Assembly: GCA_904420435.1 (NCBI GenBank)
Contig: CAJFVK010000008.1
Span: 1-36,418 of the forward strand
Origin: an uncultured Oscillospiraceae bacterium
GTDB taxonomy: Bacteria; Bacillota; Clostridia; Oscillospirales; Oscillospiraceae
Length of the DNA stretch: 36,418 bases
Direction of reading: 5' to 3'
Shown: in pieces, positions 16,826 through 25,730 of the stretch
How positions within the stretch are numbered: the first letter of the stretch is position 1
How the letters are laid out: every line of letters begins with the position of its first letter
The notes under the pieces: model-generated
Seen by the model: the letters and a program-made list of their open reading frames with translations, nothing else
Databases searched by the model: none
Told to the model about the DNA's origin: nothing
Made by a program: the position numbers and the translations under genes

Positions 16826-18045
16826 TCCGGCGGCTTCAGGTCCGCTTCGTGTGCATCACCATGTCCATCGTACTGGTGATGCTGTGCGCCATTTTCTGGA
16901 TGGTTTCCGCCATGACCCGCCGGAACATGGAGAAGGCCAGCCTGGAGTTTCTCTACGCGGCGGCGGCGGATCCCGACCGCCGTTTTGAGCGGGTGGACCG
17001 GGAGGACGCGCCTCAATTCCCCTATTTTGTCCTGGACCGGCTGGCGGACGGAACGGTGGAGCTGGCCGGGGCGGGGGGCTACACGGGTCTGGATCAGGCC
17101 CAGATGGACGACCTGGTGGGTCTGGCGGAGGCGTCGGAAAACGATTTTGGGGTGCTGGGGGAGTACAGCCTGCGCTATTTCCGCCTGGAGAGCGTTTCCG
17201 GGGTGCGGGTGGCCTTCGCGGATATCTCCGGCGAGGTGCGCACCCTCCAGGAGATGGCCCGGGACGGCGTGGCGATCATGGCGGTGAGCCTGCTGGTGTT
17301 CCTGGGGATCAGCGTGCTCCTGGCCCGGTGGGCGGTCCGCCCGGTGGAGGAGGCCTGGAAGAGCCAGAAGCAGTTTGTGGCGGACGCCTCCCACGAGCTG
17401 AAAACGCCCCTGACGGTCATCATGACCAACGCCCAAATGCTCCAGAGCGCCGCGGATCCGGAGCAGGTTTCCAGGCGTGTGGAATACATTTCCGCCGAGT
17501 CCCGGCAGATGCGGGATCTGGTGGAGCAGCTGCTGGAGCTGGCCCGGTCGGATACCAGCCTGCCCGGCCAGCAGATGGAGCCGGTGGATCTGAGCCGTAC
17601 GGCGGAGATGTGCGCCCTCACCTTCGAGCCGGTGCTCTTTGAGCGTCGCCATACCCTCCTCTGCCAGATTGCCCCGGGGCTGTATGTCCGGGGCAGCAGG
17701 GGGCGGCTGGAGCAGCTGCTCGGCATTCTGCTGGACAACGCCAACAAGTACGCTTCGCCTGACAGCCAGGTCCGGCTGACCCTCCGCCGGCTGGACAAGG
17801 GCCGCTGCCTGCTGGAGGTGTTCAGCCAGGGGGAGCCCCTGACCAGGGAGCAGTGCCGGAAGGTGTTCCAGCGGTTCTACCGGGCGGACCCCGCCCGCTC
17901 CGCCGACGGCGGCTTCGGCCTGGGGCTGTCCATCGCCGCGGGTATTGTCCGCCAGCACGGGGGGAGCATCTGGGCCAGGCCAGAGGCGGATGGGAATACC
18001 TTCGCTGTCCGCCTGCGCACCCTGCGCCGGCCGGCTGCGCCATAA
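16822..18045 (+). CDS. Sensor histidine kinase (partner of 16151-16825)
   Basis: 407 aa; two TM segments, FVADASHELKTPLTVIMTN H-box, ILLDNANKYA N-box, GGFGLGLSIAAGIVRQHGG. Confidence 0.95.
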   Translation: MIRRLQVRFVCITMSIVLVMLCAIFWMVSAMTRRNMEKASLEFLYAAAADPDRRFERVDREDAPQFPYFVLDRLADGTVELAGAGGYTGLDQAQMDDLVGLAEASENDFGVLGEYSLRYFRLESVSGVRVAFADISGEVRTLQEMARDGVAIMAVSLLVFLGISVLLARWAVRPVEEAWKSQKQFVADASHELKTPLTVIMTNAQMLQSAADPEQVSRRVEYISAESRQMRDLVEQLLELARSDTSLPGQQMEPVDLSRTAEMCALTFEPVLFERRHTLLCQIAPGLYVRGSRGRLEQLLGILLDNANKYASPDSQVRLTLRRLDKGRCLLEVFSQGEPLTREQCRKVFQRFYRADPARSADGGFGLGLSIAAGIVRQHGGSIWARPEADGNTFAVRLRTLRRPAAP

Positions 18046-18066
18046 AAACAGGCGGATACAAAAAAC

Positions 18067-18097
18067 ATCCGGAGGACGCTCCTCCGGATATTTTTTT
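18067..18097 (+). terminator. Intrinsic terminator after the histidine kinase
   Basis: ATCCGGAGGA-CGC-TCCTCCGGAT then ATTTTTTT. Confidence 0.92.
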
Positions 18098-18319
18098 GCC
18101 CGCCGCCGGCGAAAAAGAGCGGGGACGACGGCAGCCTGCTGCCGGGACGTTTTGCCGACTGCTGCTGGGACGTGGGACAAACGGCTTCCAGCGGCAAAAA
18201 TCCGTCACAAAAAGTTCAAAATTCCTTTACAAAATCTGCTGCGTTTTTTCAGCGGCTCTTAAGAGGGGGAGGGTAAGGTAGAAGCAGAAGGGAAGGGGCC
18301 CTTACCCGAGAAGAAAGAT

Positions 18320-19525
18320 GTGAAAAGGAGTTTTGCTATGAAGGAACAATGGGTGCGGAAAAGCCGCGGTTTTTTCCGGAGGATTGGAACGCTGTCCCTG
18401 GCGGCGGCGGTGCTGCTGGCGCTGACGGTAACGGCGTCTGCTGCCGGATTGGAGCTGAGCACAGACTATCCGGGGATCTCCGCCAGGGCGGGGGAGACCC
18501 TGTCCTTCTCACTGGATATTGAGAACGGCAGCGGCGCCGGCAGTACGGTTTCCCTGACGGAGAGCTCCCTCCCCGACGGCTGGGAGGGCTACTTCACCGG
18601 CGGCGGAAATGAGATCAGCAGCGTCTTTGCCAAGAGCGGCGAGAACATCGGTATCGCCACCTACTACCTCACCATTCCGGACGGCGCGGAAGAGGGGGAC
18701 TACCAGGTGGTCCTTCTGGCCAGCGGCGGAGGAATGAGCTCCAGCCTGACCCTGACCCTCCATGTGACCGCCCAGGAGCACGGGGGAAGCTCCCTGACGG
18801 CGGACTACGCTGACCAGGAGGGCTCCTCCGACGCCAGCTTCAGCTATGGCGTCACCATCCAGAACGACACCGGCGCCGAGCAGACCTACAGCCTCTCCGC
18901 CTCCGCCCCCACTGGCTGGACCGTGACCTTCACGCCCTCCGGGGAGAGCACCCATGTGGCGGGCATCACCGTGGCTGAGCAGAGCAGCCAGGGCCTGACG
19001 GTGACCGTCACGCCGCCCGCCGGCGTGGACGCGGGGGAGTACACCATCCCCATCTCCGCCATCTCCGCCACGGAGAACCTCTCCGTGGAGCTGACGGCCA
19101 ATATCACTGGTACTTATACCATCGACCTCTCCACCCCCAGCGGGCTGCTGAGCTTTGACGCCAACGCCAACCGGGAGACCTCCATCACCCTGACCATCAC
19201 CAACACCGGCAACGTGGACCAGCAGAACATCAACCTGATCTCCTCCGTTCCCACGGACTGGAGCGTCACCTTCTCCGAGTCCACCATCGACGTTCTGGAG
19301 GCCGGCGCCACCAAGGAGGTCACCATGTATGTGACCCCGTCCTCAGACGCCCTCAGCGGGGACTATGCCATGTCCGTTACCGCCCAGTCCAGCTCCAGCG
19401 CCGACTCGGTGGAATTCCGGGTGGCGGTGAAGACGGAAATGATCTGGGGCATTGTGGGCCTCCTGCTCATTGCCGCCGCGGCCTGTGGCCTCTGGTACGT
19501 CTTCCGTAAGTACGGAAGGAGGTAA
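18320..19525 (+). CDS. Exported NEW3-domain (alpha-galactosidase NEW3-like) membrane-anchored protein
   Basis: 401 aa, likely start ATG 18320 or 18338; signal peptide, repeated Ig-like NEW3 modules (FSLDIENGSGAGSTVSLTESSLPDGWEGYF; YSLSASAPTGWTVTFTP; INLISSVPTDWSVTFSE), C-terminal TM helix. Confidence 0.8.
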   Translation: MKRSFAMKEQWVRKSRGFFRRIGTLSLAAAVLLALTVTASAAGLELSTDYPGISARAGETLSFSLDIENGSGAGSTVSLTESSLPDGWEGYFTGGGNEISSVFAKSGENIGIATYYLTIPDGAEEGDYQVVLLASGGGMSSSLTLTLHVTAQEHGGSSLTADYADQEGSSDASFSYGVTIQNDTGAEQTYSLSASAPTGWTVTFTPSGESTHVAGITVAEQSSQGLTVTVTPPAGVDAGEYTIPISAISATENLSVELTANITGTYTIDLSTPSGLLSFDANANRETSITLTITNTGNVDQQNINLISSVPTDWSVTFSESTIDVLEAGATKEVTMYVTPSSDALSGDYAMSVTAQSSSSADSVEFRVAVKTEMIWGIVGLLLIAAAACGLWYVFRKYGRR

Positions 19526-19529
19526 TTGC

Positions 19530-20549
<1,020 letters not shown>

Positions 20550-21577
20550 GAGCGGGATGGCTGCGCTGTTCCGGAAGGAGCTCTCCGACCACCTCAACAG
20601 CCGGCGCTTCTACCTGATGTTCGCCCTTCTGCTCCTGGCCACCACCGCCAGCCTGGCTGGCGGCATCTCCAGCATCGTCTCCTCCGGCGGCGGGGACTAC
20701 GTATACCTGGAACTGTTCACCACCGGCAGCGCCTACATCTATTCCTTCGCCACATTCCTTGCGTTCCTGGGCCCCCTGGCGGGGATCGCCCTGGGCTTTG
20801 ACGCGGTCAACAACGAGCGGAGCCTGGGGACGCTGAACCGCCTGGTTTCCCAGCCCATCTATCGGGACTCCATCATCAACGCCAAGTTCCTGGCGGGGTT
20901 TGCCGCTCTGGGCGTCATGATTTTCGCCCTGGGGCTCTATGTCTGCGGCGTGGGCATCATCACTCTGGGCCTTCCGCCCCAGGCGGAGGAGATTTTCCGG
21001 ATTCTGACCTTTCTCCTTCTGACGTGGGTCTACACCGCCTTCTGGCTGGGACTGTCCATCCTGTTTTCCGTCCTTTACCGCCATGCGGCCACGGCGGCCC
21101 TCTGCGCCATCGCCATCTGGCTGTTCCTCAGCCTCTTCATGTCCCTGGTGGCCGGCGGCGTGGCCAATCTGCTCTATCCCACCGACGGGATCCAGGGCTT
21201 CTTTAACACCATGAGCAACTACCAGCTGAATCTGGCGCTGAACCGGATCTCCCCCTACTACCTCTTCAGCGAGGCGGCCACCACCATCCTGAGCCCCAGC
21301 GTCCGCTCCATCGGGGTGGTTACCACCTCCCAGCTCACCGGCGCCGTGGCGGGATACCTGCCCTTTGGGCAGAGCCTCCTTCTGATCTGGCCCCATCTGG
21401 TGGGGATGATCGCCCTGACCATGGCGGCCTTTGCCTGTGCCTACATCTCTTTCATGCGCCAGGAGATCCGGGCCTGAGGGCGCGCGGCGCGGATGCCGCG
21501 AAAACAGAGCAGGGGAGGGGAGCTTCCCCGGCCGTTTGGTATTTTTTACCTGTGAGAAACCGTTTTTTGATACGCTT

Positions 21578-21608
21578 AGGGAGGCGGCTTTAGCCGCCTC
21601 CCTTTGTC
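21578..21608 (+). terminator. Intrinsic terminator after ABC-2 permease
   Basis: AGGGAGGCGGC-TTTA-GCCGCCTCCCT then TTG; 11-bp perfect stem, short T tail. Confidence 0.65.
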
Positions 21609-21716
21609 CTGCGCCTCTCCGGAAGGCCGAAGACCTGAGGATCTTTTCAAAACTTCCCGCCTCTCCATGCAAAATTCATAATTCTGTGGTAGACTCTCCG
21701 GGAGAGGTGATCCGAT

Positions 21717-22385
21717 TTGAGAAAAATCCTGATCATAGAGGACGAGCCGGACATCCAGGAGCTGCTGACCGCCTATCTCCGGGACGCGGGGTATGAAACC
21801 GCCGCGGCCGGGGACGGTGCGGCGGCGCTGGCCGCCTTTGAAAACGCCCCCTTTGACCTGGTGCTGCTGGACGTCATGCTGCCCAAGGTCGACGGCTTTG
21901 AGGTCTGCCGCCGGATCCGCAGGTCCTCCCAGGTGCCGGTGGTGATGCTGACGGCCCTGGACGGGGAGGCGGAGCAGCTGCGGGGCTTTGGCCTGAACAT
22001 CGACGACTACGTGACCAAGCCCTTCTCCATGCCGGTCCTGCTGGAGAAGATCCGGGTGATCCTCCGCCGCGCCGGCGGCGGGGAGAAGGACAGCCGCCTG
22101 CGGTACCGGGACCTGGTGGTGGACCCGGACACCCGGGAGGCAATCCTGGCGGGCCGCCCTCTGGACCTGACCGCCCGGGAGTTCGAGCTGCTGCGCACCT
22201 TTCTCGCCGCGCCGGGGCGGGTGTTCACCCGGGAGATGCTGCTCTCCCGCCTGTGGGGCTACGACTTCTATGGGGACGAGCGGGTGGTGGACAGCCATAT
22301 CAAGAACCTGCGCCGCAAGCTGGGCCGGGACTACATTGAAACCGTGAGGGGGGTGGGCTATCGTGCTGCGAAGGAAGATGGCTGA
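21717..22385 (+). CDS. OmpR-family response regulator
   Basis: TTG start; RKILIIEDEPDIQELL, LVLLDVMLP, VVMLTALDGE, VTKPFSMPVL, C-terminal winged helix. Confidence 0.94.
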   Translation: MRKILIIEDEPDIQELLTAYLRDAGYETAAAGDGAAALAAFENAPFDLVLLDVMLPKVDGFEVCRRIRRSSQVPVVMLTALDGEAEQLRGFGLNIDDYVTKPFSMPVLLEKIRVILRRAGGGEKDSRLRYRDLVVDPDTREAILAGRPLDLTAREFELLRTFLAAPGRVFTREMLLSRLWGYDFYGDERVVDSHIKNLRRKLGRDYIETVRGVGYRAAKEDG

Positions 22386-23877
22386 AAGCCTGACCGTCCG
22401 CATTTTCCTGATCACGTTTTTCATTCTGCTCTCGGCCGGGGCTGTCACCTTCGGCCTTATCGCCTGGGCCACCCCCAGCACCTATACCGCCGTGGTCACC
22501 GACGACCTGACGGCCCAGGTGGACGCGCTGGTGGAAAAGCTGACCGGCACGGCGCTGGAGGACTGCGGCCCTGTGCTGGATGCCTTCATCCGCGCCTCCG
22601 GGGCGGAGGCCATGCTGGTGGGGCCGGATGGCCGAATGGCCGATACCGGTTCCCAGCTGGCCGTCCGGTCGGTTTACGAGGATGATTCCATGATTGTCAC
22701 CGCCGCCCAGGGGGATGCCGCCGTGACCTACGATGCGAGCGCATCTGCGTCAGAGGATACGGTGGCCGTCACCATGTCCGAACAGGCCACCGTCACTGCA
22801 AAGGTGCAGTTTGCCGGACAGGAGGGGCCCTGCACCCTCTACGTCACCCCCCGGATGGAGGCGGAAAATCTGGCGGTGCGGGCCCTGGTGCAAATGGCGC
22901 CGTGGCTGCTGCTGGCGCTGCTGGTGTTCTCCCTGCTGTGCGCCCTGGTCTACTCCCGGTATATCACCCGGCCCATTGTGCGGCTCAGCGGCATCGCGGG
23001 GAAGCTGGCCCGGCTGGACTTTCAGTGGACCTGCGGCGAGAAGCGGCGGGACGAGATTGGCCGGCTGGGCCGCAGCCTGGACGAGATGGCGGGAAAGCTC
23101 TCCGCCGCCCTGCGGGAGCTGGAGAGCGCCAACCGCGCGCTGAAGGGCGAGGTGGCCCGGGAGCGGGAGCTGGACCGACAGCGGATGGCCTTTTTCAACG
23201 CCGCCTCCCACGAGCTGAAAACCCCGGTCACCATTTTGAAGGGGCAGCTCTCCGGCATGCTGGAGGGCGTGGGGGTGTATCAGGACCGGGACAAGTATCT
23301 GCTCCGCTCCCTCCAGGTGACGGGACGGATGGAAAACCTGATTGGGGAGATGCTGGCCATCTCCCGGATGGAGGCGGGCGCCGCCCCTCTCCGGTGGGAG
23401 CGGGTGGAGCTGTCCGCCCTGATGGAGGAACAGCTGGCGCTGGATCGGGAGCTGATGGAACAGCGGGGCCAGCGGCTGGTGCCGGACCTGACGCCGGAAA
23501 TCGCCGTCACCGGCGACCCGTCCCTTCTGGGCAAGGCGGTGGGAAACCTGCTCTCCAACGCCTCCCTCTATTCGCCGGAGGGGGCGGAAATCCGGGTGTG
23601 GTGCGGGCTGCTGGGCGGACGCCCGGCGCTGACCGTGGAGAACACGGGCGCCCATATCGGCGCGGAGGCCCTGCCCCGCCTGTTCGAGGCCTTCTACCGG
23701 GCCGAGGGCTCCCGAAACCGGAGCACCGGAGGCAGCGGCCTGGGGCTCTATCTGGTCAGAATGATTCTGGACCGGCACGGGGCGGCATGTACCATTGAAA
23801 ACACGGAGGACGGAGTGAGAACTGCTGTGAAATTTGCAGCGGGAACTTTGTCGGTGGACTTGGCAGAAACCCCGTGA
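22363..23877 (+). CDS. Sensor histidine kinase (partner of 21717-22385)
   Basis: 504 aa; GTG start; HAMP region, FFNAASHELKTPVTILKGQLS, LLSNASLYS, GGSGLGLYLVRMILDRHGA. Confidence 0.95.
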   Translation: MLRRKMAESLTVRIFLITFFILLSAGAVTFGLIAWATPSTYTAVVTDDLTAQVDALVEKLTGTALEDCGPVLDAFIRASGAEAMLVGPDGRMADTGSQLAVRSVYEDDSMIVTAAQGDAAVTYDASASASEDTVAVTMSEQATVTAKVQFAGQEGPCTLYVTPRMEAENLAVRALVQMAPWLLLALLVFSLLCALVYSRYITRPIVRLSGIAGKLARLDFQWTCGEKRRDEIGRLGRSLDEMAGKLSAALRELESANRALKGEVARERELDRQRMAFFNAASHELKTPVTILKGQLSGMLEGVGVYQDRDKYLLRSLQVTGRMENLIGEMLAISRMEAGAAPLRWERVELSALMEEQLALDRELMEQRGQRLVPDLTPEIAVTGDPSLLGKAVGNLLSNASLYSPEGAEIRVWCGLLGGRPALTVENTGAHIGAEALPRLFEAFYRAEGSRNRSTGGSGLGLYLVRMILDRHGAACTIENTEDGVRTAVKFAAGTLSVDLAETP

Positions 23878-23915
23878 TAGAATAGGAGATATCCTAAATG
23901 CAGGGAGGTGCTTTG

Positions 23916-23954
23916 ATGAAAATCGGACTTGCCGCTGCTCCATGCAGGGCCTGA
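23916..23954 (+). CDS. Putative 12-aa leader peptide MKIGLAAAPCRA upstream of cat
   Basis: GGGAGGTG Shine-Dalgarno 5 nt before ATG; stop codon directly follows the first arm of an 11-bp inverted repeat. Confidence 0.45.
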   Translation: MKIGLAAAPCRA

Positions 23955-24005
23955 CAGAACAGAACTTGTATGGAGAAAACCACTCCCTCCCAATGGCCCT
24001 GCATG
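23941..24005 (+). promoter_or_regulatory. Inverted repeat in the cat leader
   Basis: CATGCAGGGCC (23941-23951) / GGCCCTGCATG (23995-24005), perfect 11 bp, 43-nt loop. Confidence 0.75.
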
Positions 24006-24041
24006 TTGAAGCATTCCATCAAAATGCAGAGGAGAATTGAG

Positions 24042-24677
24042 ATGAACTATCAAATCGTTGACTTAAATGCCTGGAACAGGGGAAGCCTGTTCCAATTCTA
24101 CATCAATCAGATGCGGGTTGTAATGAGCTTGACTGTGGACATTGATGTAACCCCGCTGGTCCGCTTCGTCAGGAAAAACGGCATGAAATTTTATCCGACC
24201 ATGATCTGGATCGTGTCAAAGGTCGTAAACAGCCGCGATGAATTTAAATATGGATGGGATGCTGACGGCAATCTGGTCAGGTGGGATTTTATTTCTCCCA
24301 GCTATGCCCATTTTCATCCGGAGGACGAGAACTTCACAAAGCTGGTCACCCCATATACCGGGGAACTGGGGGAATTCCACGCCCGTTTTCTGCGGGACCG
24401 GGAGAAGTATCAAACTTTGCGGGCCGTTGCAGAGAACCAGCCGGCCAATCATTTTGATGTGTCCTGCCTGCCCTGGGTCCGGTACCGGCACTTTGATGTC
24501 CATGTATTTGACGAGGGGAAGTTTCTTGCCCCTGTCATCACCTGGGGCAGGTATGAGGAGGAGCGTGGAAAGCTGGTCCTGCCCCTGACCATGAACATAC
24601 ATCATGCGGTTGCAGACGGATTTCATCTGTCCAGATTTTTCAATGAGGTACAGGGGCAGATCGACTCCCTGAACTGA
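24042..24677 (+). CDS. cat: Type A chloramphenicol O-acetyltransferase
   Basis: 211 aa; ATG at 24042 with GAGGAG upstream; catalytic block LPLTMNIHHAVADGFHLSRFFNEVQ; FYPTMIWIVSKVVN; SCLPWVRYRHFD. Confidence 0.9.
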   Translation: MNYQIVDLNAWNRGSLFQFYINQMRVVMSLTVDIDVTPLVRFVRKNGMKFYPTMIWIVSKVVNSRDEFKYGWDADGNLVRWDFISPSYAHFHPEDENFTKLVTPYTGELGEFHARFLRDREKYQTLRAVAENQPANHFDVSCLPWVRYRHFDVHVFDEGKFLAPVITWGRYEEERGKLVLPLTMNIHHAVADGFHLSRFFNEVQGQIDSLN

Positions 24678-24713
24678 CAGAAGAAAGTGATGCAGCACCG
24701 CTGACAGGCATAG

Positions 24714-24746
24714 AACCGGCAGGCCCGAAAAGGCCTGCCGGTTTTG
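24714..24746 (+). terminator. Intrinsic terminator after cat
   Basis: AACCGGCAGGCC-CGAAAA-GGCCTGCCGGTT then TTG. Confidence 0.75.
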
Positions 24747-24860
24747 ACAAGAGGGAAGCGGCGGTATGGAAATCTCCATACAAACCACACATTCCCTCCA
24801 CCTCCCCTCCACACAGCCCTGGTATCCTTTCTCCATCCCAAGCAGAAAGGAACCAGACAT

Positions 24861-25730
24861 ATGGAAATCGCAATTGAAAACGTCAGCATGACCTATCCCA
24901 ACGGGAAGCAGGCGCTGCGGGAGCTGGATCTGGAGCTGAAATCCCCCAGCCTCGTCGGCCTGCTGGGGCCCAACGGGGCGGGCAAGTCCACCCTGATGAA
25001 GCTGCTGGTGTCTGCCCTGGCCCCCACCGCCGGTACCATCCTGGCGGACGGGCAGCCGCTGGAGAAGGCGGAGCGGCAGCTGAAAGCCCGGCTGGGGTAT
25101 CTGCCCCAGGACTTTGGCCTCTTCGACGAGCTGACCGTGACGCAGTTTCTGGACTACATGGCCGCGCTCAAGGGCCTGCGCGGCCCGCAGGCGGCCATCC
25201 GGGAGGTGATCCGGGCGGTGAATCTGGAGGAGAAGGCCAGGGCCAGGATCCGCACCCTGTCCGGCGGCCAGCGCCAGCGGGTGGGCATCGCCCAGGCCCT
25301 GCTGGGGGATCCCGCCTTCCTGATCTTTGACGAGCCCACGGTGGGCCTGGACCCGGAGGAGCGCATCCACTTCCGCAACCTGTTCTCCCGGGCCGCCCAG
25401 GACCGGCTGGTGCTGCTCAGCACCCACATCATCGAGGACGTGCAGTCCGTGTGCGACCAGCTGGTGGTGATGGATCACGGCCAGATCCTGTTCGCCGGTA
25501 CGCCGGAGGCGCTGATCCAGTCTGCCGCCGGCCATGTGGGGGTGTTCTGGGAGCGGGAGGCCGGCCAGGAGGCAGGGCTCCACATCACCGCCCGGGTGAA
25601 CACTGGCCGGGGCGTCCGGTGCCGGGCGGTGGCGGACACGCTGCCCGCCTATGCCCAGCCGTCAGAGCCGTCCCTGGAGGATGCCTACCTTTATCTCATC
25701 CATCTCCACTCCAAGGAGGCGGCCCTATGA
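24861..25730 (+). CDS. ABC transporter ATP-binding protein
   Basis: From ATG 24861; LLGPNGAGKSTLMKLLV, LSGGQRQRVGIAQALLGDPAFLIFDEPTVGLDPEE, LLSTHIIEDVQ. Confidence 0.94.
   Translation: MEIAIENVSMTYPNGKQALRELDLELKSPSLVGLLGPNGAGKSTLMKLLVSALAPTAGTILADGQPLEKAERQLKARLGYLPQDFGLFDELTVTQFLDYMAALKGLRGPQAAIREVIRAVNLEEKARARIRTLSGGQRQRVGIAQALLGDPAFLIFDEPTVGLDPEERIHFRNLFSRAAQDRLVLLSTHIIEDVQSVCDQLVVMDHGQILFAGTPEALIQSAAGHVGVFWEREAGQEAGLHITARVNTGRGVRCRAVADTLPAYAQPSEPSLEDAYLYLIHLHSKEAAL

Noticed and set aside
16798-18180. 460-aa minus-strand ORF opposite the histidine kinase
   Set aside because: Shadow ORF; the kinase has complete H, N and G boxes.
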